Source: Mesorhabditis belari
Taxonomy: Eukaryota > Nematoda > Chromadorea > Rhabditida > Rhabditidae
Reading direction: 5' to 3'
Length of the DNA: 64,000 bases
NCBI GenBank assembly: GCA_958450365.1
Contig: CAUEEP010000878.1
Location: 1-64,000 of the forward strand
The notes under the pieces were generated by a model, which saw nothing but the letters and a program-made list of their open reading frames with translations, was not told where the DNA came from and did not search any database. The translations under genes were made by a program, and so were the position numbers. Position 1 is the stretch's first letter. Each line of letters starts with the position of its first letter. Positions 11,292-22,551 of the stretch are shown one piece after another.

Positions 11292-12787
11292 TCGTCATCT
11301 TCCCTTCACCACCAAAAAAGCTATTTAGTTCCCCATTGAGCTTAGGGTTAGGGAGCCGTCTGTCATGACGTGGGTTAAGTTAAGATATAGCCTAGTATTG
11401 TGTGTGTCGTTGTATTGTGATTGATATATTTCGTGTATGCGATAAATTCACCACTGGTAGCCCCAGTCGGTATTTTTGGAAAAAGGTCGCAAATAAATCT
11501 TTCACTACAACGATTGCCTTCAACAATCTTTCAAACTCAGAAAGCTACTAAAAATCCTCTAAAGTTCTTAAAAACAGATCAATAACGATTAACGATAACG
11601 TAAAACGATTTCGACTTCAAATTACAAGTGTCAAAGATTCAATCCGAAACCAGTAAAAGCTTTTGAGGGCATTTGAGGCCAGCTTTAAGCTCTCTTGAGA
11701 ACCCAAAAAAGAGTTGAAAAGGAGGAACAGCTGCAAGAGCGTGTGATGAGGCTCAACTAAAAGGAAATGGGAAAGGATCATGAAAAGGGGACAAAATGAG
11801 GGGATCAGAGAGACTAAATGAGAGAAAAGAGAGACAACGACTCATCCATTCTCCGGAAGTCTCTTTGGGCATTTTTCTGCCGCTTTTTCGTTCCCAGGCT
11901 CTCCCATTGTCTCTCAAAAATATTACAATTAGCTGCTTTTGGAAAAAAACTTGCCAACTACTGGTACTCGTTTCTAGTGTAATGTCATTTCGAAGGGGTA
12001 ATAAAGTCAAACGAAGCGCTCTGGGGTGGGTGAGTGAGTAAGGAAATTCTAATAACTCTAATCAAACAAGGCATAGTTCAACTTACACTTGTGATTGTTC
12101 TGTTAATCTTACATTAGCTTAGAACTACTCTTTTAGAAATTTTTGAGCTCATAAAATCAGTGTATAGACGTTTTTGAGACTTATTTTAATAAAAAGTGTG
12201 TACATTTCTTTTCTCAAAAAGCATAGTTCAGCAGCTATTTTCAACAGAGATATTTAACAGCTTTAAACTTCAAAATTTCATTTAGCAACGTCCTTACAGC
12301 ACTTTTTTTCTTTAACTTTAATCGGTTTATTTGTGCGTTCTTTCCTGTCGCTCACAGGATCTCGTAAACAGCATAATGATTACTGTAGTTTCAGCTATAG
12401 TATTCATAGTATACAATACTCTAGTTTCAGCTACAGTATCCCTTTGTAAAGCTATAGAGTCGTGGTCTTCCAATAAAGCTCGAAGCCTGTGCGTTCTTTC
12501 CCTGTCGCTCGTTGTGGCGAACTTTTCGCACTGCCATCGATGTATGTTAGATACTTTTGCGAGAAAACTGAGTAGGGAAAGGCACGAACTCAAGGTGAGC
12601 TTGTCCAACAAGTGCACTTGTCCAGCAAGTCCATAGAATCGGATATGAGGAATCCGAATCTGAAAGCAAAATCCATCAAATGACGTTCCAGGCGGGTAAA
12701 ACTTCAATCGAAAATTTGGCGTCAAAACGAATGCTTTAAAGGCCACCTTTCTAGCGGAGAAAGCTTTAAAAGGCTCCTTCCACTCTA
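11292..12787. other. Gene-poor stretch
   Basis: Contains a near-duplicate (GCAACGTCC...TTTAATCGGTTT) at about 12,285 and 12,985 and a repeated GTGCGTTCTTTCC motif at 12,333 and 12,490. Opposed open frames at 12,327-12,893 have no splice or family support. Confidence 0.35.
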
Positions 12788-12865
12788 CGTTGGTAGCCAA
12801 ATGGATAAAGCATTGGGTTTCCGGTGACAAGATCAGGGTTTGGTTCCAGATGCAGATTTTTGTTT
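12788..12865 (+). pseudogene. tRNA-like SINE head
   Basis: TAGCCAAATGGATAAAGCA (A box) and GGGTTTGGTTCC (B-box-like) stand at tRNA spacing. The T stem is imperfect and no acceptor pairing is seen. Confidence 0.45.
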
Positions 12866-13289
12866 TCATTGCTTTTTGAGCAACTTCTAGCATTTTGTAG
12901 CTAATTGCATTATGGTTTTTCTTTTAATTTCTTCGATCGTAGATGGTTTACACAACAGTTTTAAACTTCAAAACTTCATTTAGCAACGGTACAGCATGTT
13001 TTTCTTTAACTTTAATCGGTTTAATTGTCATCAATGAATGATAGATACTTTTGCGAGAAAACTGAGAAAGTGTAGCAAAGTATAATAGTGGAATTACAGA
13101 ATTACAGTTTGAAATGGAATTACAGAATTACAGAAATGCCAGTGAAGGACTTTAAAACATAATTTGAAGTTTTTATGAGATGTTTGATATTATTTGATAG
13201 TTCAAAAAAGTGTTTATCTAATTGTTAGAGTTTTTACTAACAATAAGTTTAGGAAGTGGACTATTTAGAGCACAATTTGACAGGCTCGA

Positions 13290-13435
13290 GAAGAAGCTAA
13301 GTAAGAACACTAATAAGCTAAGTAAGAACACTAAGAAGCTAAGTAAGAAGACTAAGAAGCTAAGTAAGAACACTAAGAAGCTAAGTAAGAACACTAAGAA
13401 GCTAAGCAAGAACACTAAGAAGCTAAGCACAATTT
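13290..13435. repeat. 21-base minisatellite (CTAAGTAAGAACACTAAGAAG)n, about six units
   Basis: Near-perfect units. The Lys/Leu-rich frames through it are repeat artefacts. Confidence 0.95.
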
Positions 13436-14559
13436 GATAGGCTGCTAAGTTCTTTGTTCTTTTAGAATATTGGAACAAGCTTTCTTAGATTCTCAAGAGA
13501 CTCTTTTCCATTATCCTCTACTCATCAAACAATTTGCATTCCATTTCCTCGGCCTCAATCAATCTCCACCAACCCAAAACAGCTGTATGATTCTTGACGG
13601 AGTTGGCTTTATGCTGTGCCGAGTTTTGCGGGAAAATGTGAGAAAAAGGCTCAATTGAGTGCAAAAAGAAGGAGCACACAGCTGGATATCTCTTTTCATC
13701 AGTCAATCGACAGGGGAAAACGGAAAAGTGTCAGGGTTTTGGGAAAATTCCACACAGATGTGTGTGTGCTATGTGTGCCCAAAAACTCGTCAAAAATCGT
13801 CCATAGCTTCTCTTTTTTTTCCGAAAGTGGCTTCTGTTTTAACATAAAATGACATGTCCATCACTTTTTTTGAGGCTTTTCCCTGCACTCCATGACATGT
13901 CCATATCGCTGCTGTCCATCTAGGGACTTTGTTGGAAATTTTACAAATCGCTTCTCATCAAAAATTTCAAATCTCATGACTATCAAAGATTTGGAAATGT
14001 TTATTTTGGGGAAAAAAAGGCTTTGGGACGCTAAAGCTTAAAACAGCTTAAAATAGAAGCTTAAAACAGCTTAAAACAGCTTAGAATAGAAGCTTAAAAC
14101 AAAATCCAAACCGCACAATCAAATGTTAGAATTTAACGTTGCTGTTAAGCTTAAAAACTCAAAAATAATAATGATAAAGACAGCATTTTAGCAATACTAA
14201 TCTGAGTTTTTAGGCTTAGCACTCTAAAAGTGAGCTCTAGAAAAAGCTATCGTAATTCCGATGTTCTTTTTGAGGGAAAGAGTGGCTATTTTTAGCCGTA
14301 TCTTGAAGAATTGAAACTGATCCAAGACTTTATCGCTGAATATTTTCAAAAAGATGACCGGAGTACGATGATCAACCAAGAAGGTGCAAGAAAACCTACA
14401 TACTAGCTTTATAGGCTAGTTGGATCGTCACCACCCTGTTCCCTTGACTCAATTCAAGCTTTGAGCACACATGGATGCATATTTTGCTCTTTAGAGTTTC
14501 TATAGGGTTACAGGCGAGGCTTCGGGAGCCGGTGACGATTCAAGAAAAGAACGAAGTAT
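13436..14559. other. Gene-poor stretch
   Basis: Includes short AGCTTAAAACAGCTTAAAA repeats (14,030-14,100). No supported exon. Confidence 0.35.
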
Positions 14560-14935
14560 AGAATCAATAATCGAGATAGAGCTCCTAGTGGACCATTTTT
14601 GATCAGCAGAACTGGCGCTGTGGGATGAACCAAATCTCGGGTTAAAGTGTCGAAGTGTTCACTCATGAGACCCCATGAAAGGCGTCAGTTGATATAGACA
14701 GCAGGACGGTGCCCATGCAAGTCGGTAACCGCTAAGGAGTGTGTAACAACTTATCGAATCAACTAGCCCTGAAAATGGATGGCGCTTAAGCGGACCACTT
14801 ATACCCGATCGTTGCCGACTTGAGCGCGATGCCGGCCTGGTCGCAATGAGTAAGAAGGTTGGGGTGATTTACGTTGAAGGCTTTGGGCGTGGGTTCAGCT
14901 GGAGCTTCCATCGGTGCAGATCCTGGTGGTAGATC
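14560..14935 (+). pseudogene. Degraded 28S rRNA fragment
   Basis: Seen: blocks such as GGCGCTGTGGGATGAACCAA, GATATAGACAGCAGGACGGT, CCGCTAAGGAGTGTGTAACA and CAACTAGCCCTGAAAATGGA in the same order as eukaryotic 28S rRNA, then GCAGATCCTGGTGGTAG. Known: these are among the most conserved stretches of the large-subunit rRNA. The copy has lost bases (for example after TGTAACAACT) and carries substitutions in invariant stretches. Both ends fade into unrelated sequence, so it is a relic insertion and not part of a working rDNA unit. Confidence 0.88.
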
Positions 14936-15094
14936 GAGATATACTCGCTCCCGAGTCTGGACGTAAAACCTCCGGTTTCATGTTATGCGGTTTATCAATA
15001 CGAGTTTATAAAACACGCGTTTATCACACGCAAAGAAAACGAAACAATAGAGATGTATATAGAGAAAGAGTGGGGTAGATAGTGAGCAACCGCG

Positions 15095-15150
15095 ATGGAT
15101 CGGATTCAATCAGTGATCGAACCACTCACCATTGCGCCACTTTGCGAATA
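15095..15150 (-). pseudogene. tRNA-like SINE head next to the 28S relic
   Basis: Minus strand: GTGGCGCAATGGTGAGTGG (A box) and TTGAATCCGATCC (weak B box). It is shortened relative to a tRNA. Confidence 0.4.
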
Positions 15151-15351
15151 GAAAAATTTCTCGCGGGGGGGGGGGGATTTAAATAGAGGCCAAAGAGGAC
15201 AAAAAGATATTCAGTTGAGTTAACTGAATAGCCAAGATCAGACAATTGACCAGAAAAAGGATGCCGAATAGGAACTATAAGACATTAACATTTTACCAGC
15301 TAAGATCTTGGCAATAAAGCATTTTGAGATCTTGTTATAAGATTGTACCTT

Positions 15352-17174
15352 CTAATCACAACCACAAGCAGCCACTAAAAGATTTTCATAACGAATTTGC
15401 TTCACGGCGGCTGACGGGGTGTGCAGAAACAAAGTGATGTCATCGTATTGAGTCGGATGGCAACATTGTGGAACTAACTGAAAGTGAGATTTGATGATAG
15501 TGATACGTGAAATTTGACTCACATCTTCTGCAAAGCTATCTTTCATGATCTGATGTCTGGAAACTGGGATGTACTCATCGGAATTGGCGTCACGCTAAAT
15601 TAGGTAAAGAATTAGGTAAAGAATTAGGTAATTTAGGTAAAGATAAAACAAAGCCCAATTTTGTAGAATAGATGTTCTTCCAAATTGATGCTATTTCAAA
15701 AAGTATCGACTTTCGAAACTATCGTAATTTTGCTTTGAGTTTTTATCCAATTAATCTACTTTTTCTGATTCTGTAAGGGCTCACAAAGAGCAAGAAAACG
15801 TCTAAATCTGTTTTGACATGTCAAAAATAGTTAATTGTTAATTGTTAACTGCATGATTGTTAATTGCACAACTTCCAGTGCAAATGTAGATGTCGAAAGC
15901 ACGTGGAGCAATCAAAAAGTTCCAATTTTTCATCAGCTAAAATAGCAAATGAATTTGATCAAAAACGAACAAAACGCACACTAAAATCGACTGGCATAGA
16001 GCGCAGACAGCAGCCCTCATCCTGAAAATGGTTGATGAGTTCTTTGAATAATGTTTTTAAACATTTGAAAACCAAAACTTTAGTATTTAAAAGTAGAAAC
16101 TTTGTAGAACAAACCCCATCTGATAGATCACACAACTCTTGTCCCTTTAGCGCCATTAAATGCTTCGTTTTGATCTCGAAGAAAATGTTCTAAAGGGTTT
16201 AGCTTGGTTAAAGTGTTTAGCTTAGTTAAAGCATTTAGAGAAATCTTAAGCGCATTTAGAGAAATCTTGCATCATAAAAGCTTTTGATTGCAAGGAACTA
16301 GACTGCTTCAATCTTCTGAAACTTTAATCGGCCACCTACAGTTGTTTGTGAGTCAAATCTCTGTGCGATAGTCGTTTTCTTAGCATTGAAATAGAACAAG
16401 ATCTCAAGCTCGATTTCACCAGAGCCAATCTTTTGGAGCAATCTGAATACAAATTGTTTAGATTTCAATAAAAACATACGGTTGAAAATCTTGTGGAGAA
16501 AACTTTGCAATTTGTTCGTTGTTATTCAAGGTGGGGATATGCCCGAGCTCAGCAGAACCAAAGAGGTTTCTTCCCTGAATAACAATTGAGGGTAAAATTG
16601 TATAAAGAAAATTTTGGTTCGGTAATTTTTATGATCAGAATACAGTCTTTAGCATAGATCAGACAATTTAGTTAAAGGAAAACTTTATTTTAAAGTTCAT
16701 TAATGTTCATTAGGTCGCGGGAGAGACAACTTGATCACCATCACCTCTTTAGACTTTGTGTAAACAACGACTAACCTCTTTAGACTTTGTGTAAACTTCA
16801 ACACTCGCCGGAGAATCAATTGGAGATTTGTCGAAAATAATTGAAGCTTTCACTTCTACGATTCTTCTTTTCAGAACCTAAACTTTTTATGACCGCATTC
16901 TTTAACCGCTTGACTACCTGTTCAGGAATTGGTAAAAACGTTCGCGAATAGTTCGCATTGGATGAAACGGCTATGTGAAATGTTTCAAAGATTTCCTTTG
17001 GTGGCGCTAAAGTTCTTTGGGGGCTTAAGGTAAAGAGTTAGACTTCAACAACTAACCCACTGGTGGTTTCCTCTCTTGTAAATACTTGATCAACTTGGCG
17101 TTTTGTTCAAAAAAAGTCTCATTGATGAACGGTGGTTCCAAATGACCAAGTGATTGCAAGATCCTTGTTTTTAC
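15352..17174 (-). CDS. TGF-beta superfamily ligand (activin/TGF-beta-like, nine-cysteine mature domain)
   Basis: Role (family knowledge): secreted cystine-knot growth factor made as a prodomain plus mature dimer that signals through Ser/Thr kinase receptors. Seen, exons on the minus strand: 17174-17057 (VKTRILQSLGHLEP, prodomain start), 17006-16918, 16877-16797, about 16460-16304, 16189-16115, 16021-15980, 15936-15850, 15594-15523, 15477-15352. The last five hold the mature domain: GCCLRSMPVDF, FLIAPRAFDIYICTGSC, DEYIPVSRHQIM, PQCCHPTQYDDITLF and the terminal AACGCD followed by TAG. The cysteine order C, CC, C, C, CC, C, C gives nine, the TGF-beta/activin type (C. elegans DAF-7 and TIG-3 are candidate relatives). 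Splice phases agree where both exon edges were fixed. Odd: the signal-peptide exon was not found, and no RXXR convertase site is visible before the first mature cysteine. The exon near 16,304-16,460 has an uncertain 5' edge. Confidence 0.88.
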
Positions 17175-18308
17175 CTAAATATTATTTTTTTGAATAGTGC
17201 TTTAACTCAAGTAGTGCTTTAACTTCCTTCACATTTGATAAAGCAATTTTTAGTCTAGCAATGGTGCTCTCATAACGGATACCTAAATTCTTAACAGCTT
17301 AAAGGAGGGGTTCGAATTGAGACCGATTCTCATTGGCCAGCTTATAGCTAGTGTCATACAATTGCTATAGCAGGATTTCAACATTTATACTTACAACAAA
17401 ATCAAGCCAAATTAAAGGCAAAAAGCTCTTTCCAAAAATTTGGGTATAGTGACGCTCAAAAAAGCCAAAACTGGCTCAGTCGCTCATTGCTCCTTTCCGT
17501 TACGGATTCCAAAAGGGAAACATTTTATACCAGACGGGTATGCCAGATGACAAGCGATTACGCAGGCGTACAAAGAACACCGCGTCAGTCATTTGCATAG
17601 TAATTCTTCTTTTGTATTCTAGATGGCACAAAAAGAATATATTGAGCTATACCGGGGGTTTTCGGGGTCGGGATCTATTGGAGCTATCCATTCTATTGAT
17701 TCTACTAATTGAAACTCAGATCTAATTTATCTAAACTTTTAGATTTAGTGAGAACCTTGAGAGTGAGAGTTTAGTGAGAATCGGTTCTAATTTTGACCTC
17801 TCTTTTAAGAGATATGATAAAAACAAACATTCAACCACTATATTGCTTAGCGATGTGATTTGTACTCGATCCTAGTACTAAAATCTGAACATAAGAAGCT
17901 AGTCAAACCTGATTTATTCGCTGCTCTTCTTGATCCTTTAAGTACTTCTGAACTTTTCCACAAAAAGAAGCACGCAAGTTGATGAAAGATAGAAATAATA
18001 AAAGAATAGAAGATAAGCTCATAAAATTGTTGAATATATTGATTATTGTGGCTTTGTGCGTTTCTTTTGATCTTTATAATAACGAGATTTTCCCACTACC
18101 TTGCCAGTGGTGAGCCAATTACTTAGCACAAACAAAAAAAATTTCTTTGTTTTATTTGATAACACCATAAATACCATGGAAAGTGATACAAATTGCGGGA
18201 AATTGGAATGAATGAACTAAAATTTAAAGTATTTTAAAGCTAGAATCGAATCAGAGATCAGTATACTCATAAAACTAACATTATCAATCCAAAGATAAAT
18301 ATTCACAA
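17175..18308. other. Upstream region of the TGF-beta gene and 3' flank of the M13 gene
   Basis: On the minus strand at about 17,184-17,340 there is a helical, Lys/Leu-rich frame (contains RYESTIARLKIALSNVKEV) broken by one in-frame TAA. It is either a decayed exon or chance. The missing 5' exon of the TGF-beta gene probably lies here. The rest shows nothing coding. Confidence 0.35.
17521..17531 (-). promoter_or_regulatory. Possible TATA box upstream of the TGF-beta gene
   Basis: The minus strand reads GGTATAAAATG about 350 bases before the first recognised exon. The position is plausible for a promoter, but there is no further support. Confidence 0.25.
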
Positions 18309-21300
18309 TCACCAAACTCTACACCGTTTTTCATTGACCATTTTCGAGGTCTTAGGACAACTGAAAGCTTCAGCGAATTCTGGGGAATTTCCTAGAACGA
18401 CGTTGACACGAGCTCTATCCGGACTGTGGGTATCCTCAAGTGTCTCGGTGAGTAGAGTCTCGTTTCTCCAGTTACCACACCATGACTGAAAGGTTTGGAT
18501 ACGGTTTCAACGGATATCTAGGACAAAGCTGGCTTACTTAGAGAGTAAATCGAATGAGTTAGACATTGAATTGTGAACAAAAAAAAGGGCAAAAAGGCTT
18601 TATCCTTGTTCGGGTATGGATACGAGCTAGAGTCTGTTGCATGAGCAATAACGTACTCAATAATCTGGTTGCATTTAAATTTAAATCGAACTTTCGACTT
18701 ACAATTATGTTGCTGTCTAAAATTTTAGAATTACACGATTTCTAAGATCGTTGCCAAAAACAACTCAAAGTTTAGCTATTAGGTTGAGTACTAAGTCTTT
18801 GACCTAAATTCATTTTCTAATTGACTAAGTCTCAAGCTATCAAATGAAATAGGGTTTTTTTTTCATTAGATAGCCCAATCATTTCTCTTGCAAATGACTT
18901 TGAAAATTTCTGAAAAGTTTTGTTTTGAAGGTTTTTCATTAGCAAGAGGTCGAGCGTTCAAAAACGACAAAACCGTTTGGTATTTGGTAGTTTGAGATAA
19001 TTAAATAATGAAGTTTGAGTTTGAGATGATTAGATTTCATTTAGATTTCATTTAGATTTCATTTAGATAATGAAATGAAGGCCGCAATACTTAGTCTTCA
19101 ACTTAATATAATAGTAGATCAGTTCTTCTAAACCTAACTCGAAACTCACAAGATGAGCTACGAAAGCTCAAAAAAATGAAGCCAATTAATACCCCTATAG
19201 GGTTGCTCTTTAAAACTTACAAATGCATAGCTCATGAAGAAAATCTGCAACGGTGAGTACTTCCGAAGGGCAATCGGTATATTCTCGGTGTCAATTTTCT
19301 TCTCATTGATCAACTTCTGCACCCCTCTCAAAGCTGATCGAAGCCCTCCATTGTCGGCTATGTTCTCGCCAAGTGTTTTGTACCCATCAATCTAAACTTT
19401 CCATTGGCTATTTATCAATTTCAGTTAACGCACATAAATGTTGAGCGGTTCGATTTTCGTGTGTCCGTATTGTTCCACGAAACATTGCTTCATTTGTTCG
19501 TAGTTCGTGAGGGTTTTTGCGTCCCACCAGTTTTTCTTGTTGCCTAACTCGTCGAATTGTGAGCCTAAAGACAATTGATGAAAAAGCAGCTAGAGTAAAA
19601 TTTTGGCTAATAGCAAGATTGAAAATTATAGCTTAAATCGATAAAAGTTTCAAATCTTTTCTAACCATAGTTATCAAAAACCTAACCATAGTTATCAAAA
19701 CTAACCATAGTTATCAAAACCATGCGTAATCTCATGCCCAATTACCACCCCGATTGAACCATAATTTTGTGGTCTCGAGAATTTCGGATCAAAGAAAGGC
19801 GGCTGAAGAATCCCGGCAAGTATTGCTGAATCTATGGGATTACCGTCGTGCAACAAAACAAACCAATCTGATTCCGACTTGGATCGTAATAGGCATTCAC
19901 TTGACTGGCCAAAAAGTCGAATGACCATTTAGAATTGGGCACAAGAAGGCTCTCATACGCACGTTGTTGACTCCATTTTGTGATCGCGTTGCTGATTCCC
20001 TGCATGGTGAGTGGAGCTGGGTAGTCTAGCTGAAATCGGATTTGCAAACTAAAGATCTAATAATGTTGACCAAAGTCCGTCCTTGCTGCCTAGTCTGGCC
20101 GACAAAAGTCCCTAGACCTGTCAGAAGCCAGGCACAAGCATGAACTTGGATTCTGTCTGGCTCTGGTTCGGTCTGCCGACCTAGAAATAGAAAAGCCATG
20201 ACAAATTCAGCTAAAACTTTGGTGATAATCGTAACTTTTTTGCGCCCTATCTTATATCTTTGTCTTATGACATAAGATTATATTTCTTTGGCTAAAAACT
20301 CCTCGAATTGTCAATGTATCAAATTGTCCTTAGGCCTTTTCTGCTTTTGATCCCTCAACTTATTGCTCTCTAAAAAGCATCAAATGGAAGGCTTTTCTAG
20401 GCGTTAAAAGCTACTTTTAGAAGATCAATAAGATTTTAAAAGATTATTCTAAAAGTTTTATAAGTTCCTGAACTATCTTTGTTTTTTTCTGAGCTACATC
20501 TTCGTCACGCAATTCAGGCCGAAACGATGATGGAGTTATGGTAATCTGGTAAAGAAATGGTAAAAACTGTAAGTAAATCGAAGCATCAGTTGTTTCTAAA
20601 AACCAAAGAGTAAGCGATATCAACATATTGTACTCAACCCAATAACTATCAAGAACACTCACTAATTCATATTTCTCAGCAATCGACGTCGCGTTGAATA
20701 TTGTTGGATTGTAGCCGATGAACTCCATCATCCTTTCGGCCTAAATTGAGTGACAAAGATGTAGCTAATGGTTTAGAAGCTTATAAAACTTTTAGAATAA
20801 ATTTAACACATTTAGGACGAGGTTTTTGATTTTTGCGTAAACTATTTTCCTTTCAACTCGTCTAAAAACGTTCACAGGCAACCGATTCACTTAAGTTAGG
20901 GGTGAAAATGAAGAGAGATCTTCACGGATCACTTATCTGAAAACAGATTAAAGAAATATTGAGTTTAAAGAAAGTTCGGAATGAGAAAGCATGAGAAATT
21001 TTCTGGGTCACCGGTGACCCGGGAATTAATTTGCTTTGCATTCAAAGGTTCATAACTCACTTCAAAGAAATAGTTTTTCAAACAGTTTCCAGATAAATGG
21101 TCCTCAAAGATTTCTCTTCATTTTGACCCCTAATTTAAATAAATCGGTTGCCTGCAAACGTTTCTAGACGGGCTGGAAGGGAAATAACTTACACAAAAAT
21201 CCAAAAACCTCGTCGTGCATGTGTTAAAGCGCAGCTTCAAGATCCATAGCCAACCTTTAACCTAGCTGCGGCTTTTGTTTTGTTGTCCATCCAGTCAGTC

Positions 21301-22519
21301 TCTTCCAAAATCTCAATGAACGAGTTTCTGATGTTTTTCACCATCATCGAAACTTCATCGACGCTTTTTTGAGAGAAATACCTAAATTTCTTATTGATGC
21401 ACTGAGTTCTTATTGAGTTTAAAAACCGTTCAATGTAAAGAGCTCCAGCTACATCGGAAAAACTTCGACCGAAGCATTGATACAATCTTCTTCAGTACTG
21501 TCTTTCGTTTTTACTCCGTAGATTCTTTGATTTAGTTTCTAAACATGATAAAGTCATCTAAATTATTGTGCTCTTAATATTGTCAAGTCAAAAATCGGCC
21601 AAGTTCTGTCAAGTTAAAGTTCCAAGTGAAAGTATTCAGCAGCTGAATGCCTCTATTACTGTAGCGAGAGAAAATTTGACATTTTATAGTAATTTTACGG
21701 TTTTTTCACGATTCTACCCACATTGTAAGCATCGAGAAAACGATCATCCAAATAGGGAAGCAGTGAGAAAATGATCTAGACTCAAATTCGTAAACAGCTC
21801 AAAGATCTCTTACCTTTCCTTCCAAAAAATCAGCTAACGTCTGATTTTGAACACTGAGCACAAATTCGTTGACCATTTTTATCCCATCAACATTTCGCAA
21901 ACGAATATTCATTTTTGACAATGACAGCTTTTCTTGAACAGATTTCGGAAGAATAGCTTCAAAATAACGAGTGAAATTGACCTAAAAAGGATTTGGTTCA
22001 ACAAAATTTAATATCTGAAAAGTATTGACTCACCGCAGTGATCAAATCCGAGACCTCAGGCAGTTTGACTGAAATATCCGTTGTGTTGTCTTCGAGAAAC
22101 AATGAGTCAATCTAAAATGTAAATTTGGTCTAACAAACAAAGCATAACTACCAAAGCTACAAAAGGCTCAAACCTCGGCCATTCTTCGATCGATCGCAAA
22201 ATAATTTCGGAGCTTTCGTTCACTTTCCTTAATGGTTCCATCAAAGAATTCCCTTTTCACATCATCTTTGCTCAAGAAACCATAAATTTCTCTGATGAAT
22301 GTATAACCTTCAGTGAGTTGGCTCTGAAAGCTTTATGTATCAAAAATGAAAACAAGAAAAGTGTAACCGCGTTACGGTTCCAAATATCCAAATTCTAGGT
22401 TGAAATCTTAAACTCCTAAATCTTTTAACACCGAAAATCTAATTCTAAATTAAATCCTTAATTGCCAGAGGAGGAACAACAACAACAGGAACAACAACAA
22501 CAGGAACAACAACAACAGG

Positions 22520-22551
<32 letters not shown>

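Noticed and set aside
11361..11507. Solo LTR (TGTCATGACG ... CACTACA with AATAAA)
   Set aside because: TG/CA ends are suggestive, but no target duplication, partner LTR or retroelement coding sequence was found.
12327..12893. 188-codon frame on the minus strand
   Set aside because: Overlaps local repeats and a tRNA-like sequence; no recognisable motif, signal peptide or splice sites.
14560..14935. Active rDNA unit
   Set aside because: The 28S-like segment lacks conserved bases, has no neighbouring 5.8S or 18S, and ends in unrelated sequence.
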